DNA from: Chlamydiae bacterium RIFCSPHIGHO2_12_FULL_49_9
GTDB taxonomy: Bacteria; Chlamydiota; Chlamydiia; Chlamydiales; SM23-39
Assembly (NCBI GenBank): GCA_001794935.1
Contig: MGLY01000074.1
Span: 1-7,180, forward strand
Direction of reading: 5' to 3'
Length of the DNA: 7,180 nucleotides
The stretch's first letter is position 1, and every line of letters starts with the position of its first letter. Under the pieces are notes generated by a model that searched no databases, was not told where the DNA came from, and saw nothing but the letters and a program-made list of their open reading frames with translations. Of this stretch, positions 1-5,997 are shown piece after piece. The translations under genes and the position numbers were made by a program.

Positions 1-385
1 AGCGGAAATTGAGCTCATATTTTCTGTCGATGTAAGGGTTGGGTCTCGCTTCATTCGGCAGGTTGATGCAGAGTCCGCACGAGCGCCCCTTTGCTTTTTG
101 CGCGCCCTCGTTTGCGCGCTCCATGATGCCCGGGCCGCCGCCCGTAATGATGCCGAAGCCTTTGAGGACGATCTTCTCGGCAATTTTTTCAGCGAGATCA
201 TAGTATTTGGGATGGATCGGAGTTTGATTTGTCGACCCGAAAACGGCAACTGAGGGGCCGAGCGTCGTCATTGTCTCAAACCCATCGACGAGCTCCGACA
301 TGATCCTGAAGATGCGCCAAGAGTCGAGTGTATGAGCCCTCTTGTGGGGCTTCATGTGGGGATCTTCATGGTCGTGTTTGATCAT
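1..385 (-). CDS. LOG-family protein (TIGR00730-like nucleotide phosphoribohydrolase), C-terminus cut by the window edge
   Basis: Reverse-strand reading from ATG at 385 gives 128 residues before the window ends. After a His-rich N-terminal stretch comes a Rossmann-type core: GPSVAVFGSTN (about 43-53) and the hallmark loop TGGGPGIMERANEGA (about 81-95), typical of LOG/'lysine decarboxylase-like' proteins. Known members hydrolyse nucleoside 5'-monophosphates to a free base and ribose 5-phosphate in the cytoplasm; some make cytokinins, others have housekeeping roles. The second family motif, PGGxGTxxE with the catalytic Glu, would lie beyond the edge, so activity cannot be judged. The start is supported by an AAGGGA Shine-Dalgarno 8 nt upstream, lying inside the end of the yitT-like gene. 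The two genes overlap as ATGA (382-385), which suggests translational coupling. The extended N-terminus, about 42 residues before the Rossmann fold, resembles the longer LOG subgroup. Family assignment is firm; the exact substrate is not known. Confidence 0.88.
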   Translation of the reverse strand, partial: MIKHDHEDPHMKPHKRAHTLDSWRIFRIMSELVDGFETMTTLGPSVAVFGSTNQTPIHPKYYDLAEKIAEKIVLKGFGIITGGGPGIMERANEGAQKAKGRSCGLCINLPNEARPNPYIDRKYELNFR

Positions 386-1296
386 GAGAAAAATCCCTTG
401 GCAAACTTGATTCTCGATTTTCTCTTCAGAGCCGTTCTGGCTGTGCGCCCATAGGCTACTTCATGTAAGTTTTCGATCGCCATAAAGGCGGCCGGATCTT
501 CCCTTAAAACGATCTCTTTGAGCTCCGCCAGATCGAGGCGCTCGACGATAATGAACAAAATATCTCTGTCTTCGCCCGAATAGCCCCCCTTTCCTTTGAT
601 GAAAGTAAGTCCAAGGCCCAGTTCATGAGTGATGATTTTGCTGAGTTTGTCGGGTTTGGAGCACATGATGAGAACTGATTTGAGCTCCTCCAGGCCTGCG
701 ATCACGATGTCCATCATCTTAAAGGCGACGATGTAGGTCATGAGCGAGCGAAGAGCGATATGCCAATCGCTAAAGATCCAGCCATAGGCGGTAAAAATAA
801 AGATGTTTATGAAGAAGATCACTTGGCCGACGGTAAACCCTTTTTTTCGGTTGATCAGGATCGCCAGGATTTCCGTTCCGTCTGTGCAGCCGCCATGGCG
901 GATGATGAGGCCTGCTCCCGCTCCCAGCATAGCGCCGCCAATCACGATCGCCTCCAATGCATCCGCTGCGAACAGGGGGAGTTTTTCGGGGATCGATAAG
1001 AAGAAGGCGAAAAAGACGATCGCTGCGAGCATATGAAGCACAAAAGATCTTCGGATAAAGCGATAGGCCAAGTAGATGAAGGGGAGATTCAGGAGCAAGA
1101 GAAAAAATGAGAGATAAGAGGCGCCGTAGAGGCGCGCCAAGATCAATGAGATACCGATGACGCCGCCGTCGATCAGCTCATTTGGAATGAGGAACATGCG
1201 GATCGCCATCGCCGCAAAAAAAGCGCCGACAGTCATGCCGAAATAGCTGATGATATGATTGACGATTCTGGTTTTTAGCGGAAGCGGTTGACCCAT
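382..1296 (-). CDS. YitT family membrane protein (DUF161 + DUF2179)
   Basis: A 304-residue integral membrane protein. Hydrophobic segments lie at about 15-36, 46-56, 60-80, 86-102, 115-132, 155-173 and 182-200. Family signatures are the Gly-rich LIDGGVIGISLIL (41-53), GGAMLGAGAGLIIRHGG (120-136) and the following CTDGTEILA. The cytoplasmic C-terminal DUF2179-type domain (about 203-285) includes GKGGYSGEDRDILFIIV. YitT proteins are widespread inner-membrane proteins; their transport substrate is not established, and no specific role is claimed. The C-terminus ends in a basic tail. The gene overlaps the LOG gene downstream by 4 nt, so the two are probably co-expressed. No convincing Shine-Dalgarno precedes ATG 1296, and an internal Met21 directly before a membrane segment is a possible alternative start. 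It lies 82 nt downstream of tRNA-Asp on the same strand. Confidence 0.9.
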   Translation of the reverse strand: MGQPLPLKTRIVNHIISYFGMTVGAFFAAMAIRMFLIPNELIDGGVIGISLILARLYGASYLSFFLLLLNLPFIYLAYRFIRRSFVLHMLAAIVFFAFFLSIPEKLPLFAADALEAIVIGGAMLGAGAGLIIRHGGCTDGTEILAILINRKKGFTVGQVIFFINIFIFTAYGWIFSDWHIALRSLMTYIVAFKMMDIVIAGLEELKSVLIMCSKPDKLSKIITHELGLGLTFIKGKGGYSGEDRDILFIIVERLDLAELKEIVLREDPAAFMAIENLHEVAYGRTARTALKRKSRIKFAKGFFS

Positions 1297-1321
1297 AAGC
1301 TGCGACTGTTTTTCTGACCTA

Positions 1322-1350
1322 AGAATACTGACGAGAGGCTTGTTTGTACA
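1322..1350 (-). promoter_or_regulatory. Candidate sigma70-type promoter for the yitT-LOG unit
   Basis: On the reverse strand, TGTACA (1350-1345, 4/6 to the -35 consensus) is followed after 17 nt by TATTCT (1327-1322, 4/6 to -10). It ends 25 nt before the yitT-like start. Spacing is ideal but both boxes are weak, and readthrough from the upstream tRNA operon is an alternative. Confidence 0.3.
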
Positions 1351-1351
1351 G

Positions 1352-1380
1352 AAAAGAAAGACGCATTCTTACAAAATGCG
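1352..1380 (-). terminator. Weak terminator-like hairpin after tRNA-Asp
   Basis: On the reverse strand CGCATT (1380-1375) pairs with AATGCG (1367-1362) around a 7-nt loop, followed by the T-rich tract TCTTTCTTTTC. The stem starts within the last two bases of tRNA-Asp, so it may form only in unprocessed transcript. It plausibly ends the tRNA-Val/tRNA-Asp transcript but is AT-rich and short. Confidence 0.35.
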
Positions 1381-1452
1381 CGGGAGACGGGGCTCGAACC
1401 CGCAACTTCCGCCGTGACAGGGCGGCGCTCTAACCAATTGAACTACTCCCGC
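1379..1452 (-). tRNA. tRNA-Asp (anticodon GUC)
   Basis: A 74-nt cloverleaf on the reverse strand. The acceptor stem GCGGGAG/CTCCCGC has seven pairs with discriminator G73. The D stem is GTTC/GAGC, and the anticodon stem CCGCC/GGCGG encloses loop CTGTCAC with anticodon GTC. The T arm is GCGGG-TTCGAGC-CCCGT. CCA is not encoded. It lies 13 nt downstream of tRNA-Val on the same strand, so the two are probably processed from one transcript. Confidence 0.97.
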
Positions 1453-1465
1453 GTATGAAAGCCGT

Positions 1466-1538
1466 TGGGCGCAACAGGACTCGAACCTATGACCACCTGT
1501 GTGTAAGACAGGCGCTCTACCAACTGAGCTATACGCCC
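1466..1538 (-). tRNA. tRNA-Val (anticodon UAC)
   Basis: A 73-nt cloverleaf on the reverse strand. The acceptor GGGCGTA pairs with TGCGCCC, with one wobble, and the discriminator is A73. The D stem is GCTC/GAGC; the anticodon stem CCTGT/ACAGG encloses CTTACAC with anticodon TAC; the T arm is ATAGG-TTCGAGT-CCTGT. CCA is not encoded. It is the first gene of a two-tRNA unit with tRNA-Asp. Confidence 0.97.
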
Positions 1539-1551
1539 AAAAAGAACATCC

Positions 1552-1581
1552 ATGTTACGCTGGAATTAAGTTTTTGCTCAA
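1552..1581 (-). promoter_or_regulatory. Promoter of the tRNA-Val/tRNA-Asp unit
   Basis: On the reverse strand, TTGAGC (1581-1576) is followed after 18 nt by TAACAT (1557-1552). The -10 box ends 13 nt before the tRNA-Val 5' end, right for a start site a few bases upstream of the mature tRNA. The same TTGAGC -35 and 18-nt spacer occur at the other tRNA promoter (5994-6023). The -35 box ends only 5 nt from the divergent dipeptidase start codon at 1587. Confidence 0.55.
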
Positions 1582-1586
1582 GAAAA

Positions 1587-2135
1587 ATGGAAGAGCTCGT
1601 AGATCTCAAAAAAATCAGCCCTCGAATCGTCCAGGAAATCGTCTATGCGACGCCTTACAATTTTTTGAAAAAGGCGATCTATCCCGCCCCCAAGTGTTAT
1701 CTCCTTTCCAAAACGGCCGAGAGACTCCACCTGGCCCAGCTCTCTTTAGAAAAGAGGGGGCTCTCCCTCAAAATTTTTGATGCCTATAGGCCGCTTTCGA
1801 TTCAAAAAATTTTTTGGTCTTTTCTTCCCGATCCCCGCTACATTGCAGACCCTGCGATCGGCTCGAAGCACAACCGGGGAGCTGCGGTCGATGTGACCCT
1901 GATCGATGGGTCGGGCAGAGAGCTCCTCATGCCCACCTCTTTTGACGACTTTTCAGAAAAGGCGCATAGGAGCTATGCTCTAGCCGTTCCTCTTGCCATC
2001 AAAAATCGGGAGATTTTGGAAGAGGCGATGGGCGCTCAGGGTTTTTTACCTTTCGAGACCGAGTGGTGGCATTTTGACGATCCCGATTGGGAAAATTATC
2101 CGGTTTTAGATATTTCTTTTGAGGCTCTTGGATGA
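1587..2135 (+). CDS. ddpX: D-alanyl-D-alanine dipeptidase, VanX/DdpX family (peptidase M15D)
   Basis: A 182-residue protein that should hydrolyse D-Ala-D-Ala as a zinc enzyme. It has FDAYRP (64-69; Arg68 matches the catalytic Arg of VanX), SKHNRGAAVDVTL (zinc ligands His95 and Asp102) and EWWHF (catalytic Glu159, zinc ligand His162). All expected active-site residues are present. The start at 1587 is chosen because homology begins at MEELVDL, as in E. coli DdpX. A longer in-frame reading from 1455 would run antisense through tRNA-Val and is the familiar tRNA-derived artefact. No clear Shine-Dalgarno precedes the ATG. No signal peptide is visible, so it is likely cytoplasmic and could recycle D-Ala from peptidoglycan precursors or turnover products. 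No vanHA or vanRS neighbours are present, so a glycopeptide-resistance role is not indicated. It overlaps the lipoprotein gene by 4 nt (ATGA). Confidence 0.93.
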   Translation: MEELVDLKKISPRIVQEIVYATPYNFLKKAIYPAPKCYLLSKTAERLHLAQLSLEKRGLSLKIFDAYRPLSIQKIFWSFLPDPRYIADPAIGSKHNRGAAVDVTLIDGSGRELLMPTSFDDFSEKAHRSYALAVPLAIKNREILEEAMGAQGFLPFETEWWHFDDPDWENYPVLDISFEALG

Positions 2136-2560
2136 GAATCTTTTTATTGCTTCTTTTAGCCGCCTGCTCTCCGACTTCGCTGAAAGATCTCAGGATGGAG
2201 GGGGAGGCGGAGACAAAAAAACTGGCTCTCGAATTGAGAAAGATTGAGACAAAAGAATCCCTTATTCGAGCATCCCCCAAGCTCAAAAAGAGATTCAACC
2301 GAATCGCAGATCTCTTGATTCAGACGCATGAATTTGAAGAACTCCTTCCTGAGAGGAAGGAGTTTCCCCGCTCCGGTAAGGACCGGGATTGCGTCGAGCT
2401 GCCCGTTCAAAAAGGGGAGATTTTGAAAGAGCCCTCGCTCGCAAGCGAAGAGCTCTTTATTGAGCTGGCGAGGCTTTACGAAATACCCGGAGCGAAAGAG
2501 ATTGTTGAGGGCGCCCAAAAGGAGGCGGTAGCCAAGCTCAACAGCTCAGATATCAAATAG
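2132..2560 (+). CDS. Small predicted lipoprotein of unknown function
   Basis: A 142-residue protein beginning MRIFLLLLLAAC, a hydrophobic stretch ending in lipobox L-A-A-C with lipidated Cys12. The signal segment is only 11 residues, shorter than usual. An in-frame stop at 2120 leaves no longer ATG start, and GAGG (2121-2124) sits 7 nt upstream, so this start is sound. Ser follows Cys, which in E. coli rules would allow outer-membrane sorting. The mature part is highly charged and probably helical (about 17-62 Lys/Glu/Arg-rich, perhaps coiled coil), with one further Cys (about 87). I do not recognise a family. It is translationally coupled to the D-Ala-D-Ala dipeptidase (ATGA overlap), so an envelope-related role is reasonable inference. 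Its 3' end overlaps surE on the other strand. Confidence 0.85.
   Translation: MRIFLLLLLAACSPTSLKDLRMEGEAETKKLALELRKIETKESLIRASPKLKKRFNRIADLLIQTHEFEELLPERKEFPRSGKDRDCVELPVQKGEILKEPSLASEELFIELARLYEIPGAKEIVEGAQKEAVAKLNSSDIK
2340..2364. repeat. 11-bp perfect inverted repeat inside the lipoprotein gene
   Basis: AACTCCTTCCT (2340-2350) and AGGAAGGAGTT (2354-2364) are exact reverse complements around a 3-nt loop GAG. The arms encode part of the charged stretch of the lipoprotein. There is no T-run on either strand, so it is not a standard terminator. The right arm contains a Shine-Dalgarno-like AGGAAGGAG with no start codon at suitable distance. Confidence 0.7.
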
Positions 2561-3334
2561 TTTTTCGGTCAGCGCTTTTTGATTTTTAAATGCCTCGAGA
2601 TCCGTCATGTGTCCCACATGGATGGGGACCGCCGCAATATATCCCTGTTCGAGAAGCGCAACATCGCTTTCGGGATCTTCATCGGGAGCAGCGCCCCACT
2701 TGCCGCCGAGCCAGTAGTAGGGGAGTCCTTCGGGGTGGATCCTTTGATCCGGCGCTTCAACCCAATAGCCCTTCCCCTGCTTGGCCATTTTGAGACCTTT
2801 GATCTCGTCCTTCGCATTGCAGGGGAAATTGACGTTTAAAAAAGTGCCGGTTGGGAGCGGGTGTTTCAATAGGTGTTGAATGAGGGGGAAAATGTATTGT
2901 TTCGTCGCGCTCAAAGGGGGGGCTTCGACATCAGAAAAGGAAAACGCGATACCGGGTATGCCCTTAAGAGCGCCTTCAATAACGCCTCCGACAGTGCCGG
3001 AGTAAAGAATCGTCCTTCCCGAGTTTGAGCCCCGGTTGATGCCGGAGATGATGAGGTCGGGCTTCTTTTTCAAAAGGACGCTAAGTCCCATTTTGACGCA
3101 GTCGGCGGGGGTTCCATTCAAGCACCAGGCGGGGGTATTTTTGTCCCAGATCATCGTGTGGATGCGGAGCGGCTTGGCCCAAGTGATTGAAAGACCGCAA
3201 CCCGACTTTTCTGTCTGGGGCGCAACGATGGCCACATCTGCGGACTCGTGAACCGCTTCCCAAAGGTGCTTGAGCCCGGGAGCGTGGATGCCGTCGTCAT
3301 TGGTCATTAAGAGGAAGGGGCGGTGGGGGGACAT
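2546..3334 (-). CDS. surE: 5'/3'-nucleotidase SurE
   Basis: A 262-residue cytoplasmic, divalent-metal-dependent nucleoside monophosphate phosphatase; E. coli SurE is 253 residues. Metal-site residues are all visible: Asp13 and Asp14 in MTNDDG, Ser44 in EKSGCG, and Asn100 in SGINRG. Further family marks are LNGTPADCVKMGL (72-84) and YSGTVGGVIEGALKGIP (111-127). Known members dephosphorylate purine and pyrimidine nucleotides and sometimes short polyphosphate. The start at 3334 is supported by GAGGT 8 nt upstream. It is 47 nt downstream of the putP-like gene on the same strand and could be the last gene of a ttcA-putP-surE transcript. Its stop codon lies inside the oppositely oriented lipoprotein gene, a 15-nt tail-to-tail overlap, so no separate terminator fits between them. 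Confidence 0.97.
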   Translation of the reverse strand: MSPHRPFLLMTNDDGIHAPGLKHLWEAVHESADVAIVAPQTEKSGCGLSITWAKPLRIHTMIWDKNTPAWCLNGTPADCVKMGLSVLLKKKPDLIISGINRGSNSGRTILYSGTVGGVIEGALKGIPGIAFSFSDVEAPPLSATKQYIFPLIQHLLKHPLPTGTFLNVNFPCNAKDEIKGLKMAKQGKGYWVEAPDQRIHPEGLPYYWLGGKWGAAPDEDPESDVALLEQGYIAAVPIHVGHMTDLEAFKNQKALTEKLFDI

Positions 3335-3381
3335 TCGAATACCTCATTTTAACCAAAGTATTCCCGAAAGAAGAGTAGTTT

Positions 3382-4848
3382 TCAAGGTTCCACGGGAAGA
3401 GAGAGCTGTTTTCTCGCCAAATAAGAAACGGTTTGGATTGCAAAAAGACTTAAGGCAAACGCAGGAACCAAAGAGGGGATATCCCATTGGTAGAGATTGT
3501 CGAAATAAGGCCAGATGGCAGCGGTGAGCCCGCCCGTTAAAATACCTACAAAAGCGCCATACTTGTTGATGCTTTTAAGATAAAGAGAGAGAAGTAAAAG
3601 CGGTCCAAATGAGGCCCCGAGTCCAGACCATGAATACAAGACGAGCTGGTAGATCGTGGAGATTTTAAAGAAGGCGATCGCAAAGCCCAAAACAGCGATC
3701 AAAAGAACACTCGCCCTTGAGATCCAGAGCATCTCTTGAGGAGTCGCATGCCTTCGAAAGAGCCTTTTATAAAAATCTTCTGAGAGATTCGACGCGACAA
3801 CCAAAATTTGAGCTGCCATGACGTTTGTCGTCGCAGCTAAAATAGCGCAGAGAACAAGTCCTGCGAAGAAGGGAGCAAGTGACGTTTTTACGATGTTTAA
3901 AATGACCTGCTGAGGATCTTCGAGTCCTTGAGGGAAAACAAAAACGCCAATCAAGCCAATCAGAGTCGCGGCGGCGAGAGCGATTGTTTGCCAGCTAATG
4001 CCCACGATCTTTGCTTTGTACATGTCGCTGACACAGCGGATGCCCATAAACTTGGTCAAGATGTGGGGTTGACCCAGATAGCCGAGGCCCCAACCGAAAG
4101 AGGTGAGGAGGATTTTTGTGATTGTGTAGGCAGAAAAGTTGGGAAAAAGGGACGTCGTCAGGTTTTTGGCTTCGACTGCCTTCATGACAGGGTCCAGGCC
4201 GCCGAATTGAATTAAGAGATAGACGGGGATAAAGACGATCACTCCCAGAAGGAAAAACCCCTGGAATAAATCGATCCAGGCCACAGTCCGGTATCCCCCC
4301 ATGAAGACGTAGAGGACGACGATGAAAAGGCCGATGCTGATCCCGGCCAAATAGCTAAGGCCAAAGAGCGATTCGACAAGAACACCCAGTCCCACAAGTC
4401 CCGATGAGATGTAAAACGTGAAAAAGAGAACCGACATAAATGCGGAGATGAGCCGGAGGCTCCCCGATGTATCTCCAAATCTCGTTTCAAAATAGGAGCT
4501 GAGCGTCAAGCTGTTCGATTGCTCTGTTACAACTCTGAGTTTCGGCGCAATGAACTGCCAGTTTAAAAACATGAAGACGGTGAGGCCGATCGCTGCCCAA
4601 GCGGAAAAAAGGCCCGTCATGAAAACGAGAGCCGGATAGCCCAAAAAGAGCCAGCTGCTCATATCGCTTGCATGAGCGGATAATGCAGTGAGCCAGAAGT
4701 TGAGCGAGCGGTCGCCCAAAATGAAATCGGTATCTGATTTTTGCTTTTGATACGAAAAAAACGCGACTGCAATGAGCGCCGCGAAGTAGCTGGTGAAGAT
4801 CGCAAACTCTAAAAGAAGAGACGAATTGGCAAAAAAAGATTCCATCAT
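3382..4848 (-). CDS. putP: Sodium/proline symporter (PutP-like, SSS family)
   Basis: A 488-residue inner-membrane transporter with about a dozen hydrophobic segments, near E. coli PutP (502). From M at 4848: LSAHASDMSSW (about 57-67) carries the PutP Asp55/Ser57 equivalents (Asp62, Ser64). WGLGYLGQP (253-261) keeps the Trp244/Tyr248/Pro252 equivalents tied to proline binding. A helix reading AILAATTNVMAAQI aligns with PutP AILAAVMSTLSCQL and replaces Na+-site Ser340/Thr341 with Asn/Val. Proline import is therefore likely, but the ion site looks altered. Start: the open frame extends to 4944 across the ttcA-like gene end. I prefer the ATG at 4848 (next ATG at 4845), with AAGGTG 12 nt upstream; GTG at 4863 is possible. 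It lies 31 nt after the ttcA-like gene and 47 nt before surE, probably one operon. Confidence 0.9.
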   Translation of the reverse strand: MMESFFANSSLLLEFAIFTSYFAALIAVAFFSYQKQKSDTDFILGDRSLNFWLTALSAHASDMSSWLFLGYPALVFMTGLFSAWAAIGLTVFMFLNWQFIAPKLRVVTEQSNSLTLSSYFETRFGDTSGSLRLISAFMSVLFFTFYISSGLVGLGVLVESLFGLSYLAGISIGLFIVVLYVFMGGYRTVAWIDLFQGFFLLGVIVFIPVYLLIQFGGLDPVMKAVEAKNLTTSLFPNFSAYTITKILLTSFGWGLGYLGQPHILTKFMGIRCVSDMYKAKIVGISWQTIALAAATLIGLIGVFVFPQGLEDPQQVILNIVKTSLAPFFAGLVLCAILAATTNVMAAQILVVASNLSEDFYKRLFRRHATPQEMLWISRASVLLIAVLGFAIAFFKISTIYQLVLYSWSGLGASFGPLLLLSLYLKSINKYGAFVGILTGGLTAAIWPYFDNLYQWDIPSLVPAFALSLFAIQTVSYLARKQLSLPVEP

Positions 4849-4879
4849 ACTACTTACATACACCTTAGAGCCGATAACT

Positions 4880-5641
4880 TCAAGGAGTTGCTGCCTTGTT
4901 CGAGCCGTAAAGGAGTCCCGCTTTGGCGAGATTGCCCCTTGCATGGGGGAAGTGAACTTCGATCTCTTTCAAAAGCTCATCGACCGCTTTTCTCTTCGAG
5001 TTTTGTCCGACGGGGCACTGGCACGCCATCCTCATGAAACCATACTGCTTGGCAAAGGTCCTCAAACTCTCTTCCGACACATAAATGAGAGGGCGGATGA
5101 TCGTAACTCCGTAATCTCTCATGTGCACCTTCGGCAAATTCGCCGCAAATTCTGCCTTGTGGAGCAAATTCAAAAGAAGTGTCTGGGCGCTATCGTCTTT
5201 GTGATGCCCGAAGGCCACTGTCGTAGCTCCCACCTTTTTTGCCGCATTAAAGATGAGCTTTCTTCTCTCTCTTGAGCAGCTGTAGCACTCTAAATCTTCC
5301 CTTTTTTGAGTTGAGGCGCACTGAATCAAAGGGATGTCCAATTCTTTGCAAATAGCTCTTAAAAAGCCCCCATCAATGCCGGCCCCGCAGGAAAATTCCC
5401 CATCCACATGAATGGCGTAGAGATCAAAGAGGGGAAACCCCCGACCTCGAATCGAATGCAAAAGGTACAACAGGCCTAATGAGTCTTTCCCTCCGCTCAG
5501 AGCGATGGCCACCTTGCTCACATCTTTTTCGAGCATCGAAAAGTCAAATAGGGCCTTTCTGAGACAGCTCTCGAGCTCTTTGCCGAGGGTGGTCCAAGGG
5601 GGGCGGGCGATGGGAACGTGTAAGGCTAGATTTGTATCCAT
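4880..5641 (-). CDS. ttcA: TtcA-like PP-loop ATPase, probable tRNA 2-thiocytidine(32) synthetase
   Basis: A 253-residue cytoplasmic enzyme. An N-type ATP pyrophosphatase PP-loop, SGGKDS, lies at 49-54. C119-Y-S-C122 in ECYSCSRERR matches the CxxC of E. coli TtcA (Cys122/Cys125), followed by GHHKDD (146-151) with T154. A later Cys207/Cys209 pair (ACQCP) would supply the third [4Fe-4S] ligand (E. coli Cys222). Known members thiolate C32 of some tRNAs. The protein is shorter than E. coli TtcA (about 310), lacking the C-terminal extension. The C-x-C-P spacing differs from the E. coli C-x-x-C, so a related TtcA/TtuA-group PP-loop enzyme with another tRNA target is possible; TilS is unlikely because of the cysteines. 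Translation starts at 5641 with no Shine-Dalgarno; the predicted promoter would leave only about 6 nt of leader. It is likely first in the operon with putP and surE. Confidence 0.85.
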   Translation of the reverse strand: MDTNLALHVPIARPPWTTLGKELESCLRKALFDFSMLEKDVSKVAIALSGGKDSLGLLYLLHSIRGRGFPLFDLYAIHVDGEFSCGAGIDGGFLRAICKELDIPLIQCASTQKREDLECYSCSRERRKLIFNAAKKVGATTVAFGHHKDDSAQTLLLNLLHKAEFAANLPKVHMRDYGVTIIRPLIYVSEESLRTFAKQYGFMRMACQCPVGQNSKRKAVDELLKEIEVHFPHARGNLAKAGLLYGSNKAATP

Positions 5642-5653
5642 AACGACTGAGAG

Positions 5654-5683
5654 AGTCTACCCCTGGGGCCCCCCTCCAGTCAA
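5654..5683 (-). promoter_or_regulatory. Promoter for the ttcA-putP-surE unit
   Basis: On the reverse strand, TTGACT (5683-5678, 5/6 to -35) is followed after an 18-nt G-rich spacer by TAGACT (5659-5654, 4/6 to -10). The -10 box ends only 12 nt before the ATG, so the mRNA would have a leader of about 6 nt without a ribosome binding site. Confidence 0.5.
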
Positions 5684-5686
5684 TGA

Positions 5687-5715
5687 TGGACTTTTAGCTC
5701 TCTTCTTGCTAAAAT
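5687..5715 (+). promoter_or_regulatory. Extended -10 promoter for the SEC-C gene
   Basis: TGGACT (5687-5692) is followed after 17 nt by TAAAAT (5710-5715, 5/6), with TGC directly before it (extended -10). Transcription would begin near 5722, about 20 nt before the SEC-C start codon. Its -35 box is 3 nt away from the -35 box of the divergent ttcA promoter. Confidence 0.55.
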
Positions 5716-5742
5716 GGAGGGCGCCATAAACAAAAGATTCTT

Positions 5743-5997
5743 ATGAAAAAGCCCGGACGAAATGATCCTTGCCCTTGCGGGTCGGGGAAAAAGTTTAAAA
5801 AGTGCTGCGAGTCCAAAATGCTCGGAGGGCGCTTCAAGGCGACCAAGATCGAGCCTGACAGCGCTCCCCAGATCAAAAAAACAGCCGGGCTGACCTCTCT
5901 TTTTCATAGCCGCTTGGCCGAGACTCCCAAAAAGCCGGAACCTGAACTCTCGAGCGAAGAGCCTAAAAAAGAAGAAGATGATTCATCAAAAAGTTGA
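5743..5997 (+). CDS. Small SEC-C motif (zinc-binding) protein
   Basis: An 84-residue protein. Residues 4-22 carry the SEC-C motif, GRNDPCPCGSGKKFKKCC, with the C-x-C...C-C/H zinc ligands at Cys10, Cys12, Cys21 and Cys22. The same motif ends SecA, where it binds zinc and SecB/ribosome, and occurs in YchJ-like proteins. Here it is nearly the whole folded part. The remainder is low-complexity, rich in Lys, Pro, Glu and Ser, and likely disordered, ending EEDDSSKS. It is not a SecA fragment left by decay: the motif is at the N-terminus with its own start and promoter. Cellular role unknown; binding to ribosome or SecB is only suggested by the motif. No strong Shine-Dalgarno precedes the ATG (only AAAAGA). 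Its stop codon lies within the -35 box of the downstream tRNA promoter. Confidence 0.88.
   Translation: MKKPGRNDPCPCGSGKKFKKCCESKMLGGRFKATKIEPDSAPQIKKTAGLTSLFHSRLAETPKKPEPELSSEEPKKEEDDSSKS

Noticed and set aside
1455..1586. N-terminal extension of the dipeptidase reading frame (44 residues)
   Set aside because: It is translated antisense through tRNA-Val and its promoter, a well-known type of spurious tRNA-derived peptide; dipeptidase homology begins at the ATG at 1587.
1587..2135. Glycopeptide-resistance vanX
   Set aside because: No vanH, vanA/B ligase, vanR/S or transposon signals accompany it; it is better read as a housekeeping DdpX-type dipeptidase.
4849..4944. 32-residue upstream extension of the putP-like frame
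   Set aside because: It overlaps the end of the ttcA-like gene and is not hydrophobic or PutP-like; the protein pattern starts at the double ATG at 4848/4845.
5660..5677. CCCCTGGGGCCCCCC tract as a terminator or regulatory hairpin
   Set aside because: It lies in the spacer of the ttcA promoter; the palindromic parts are trivial G/C runs with no adequate loop or T-run.
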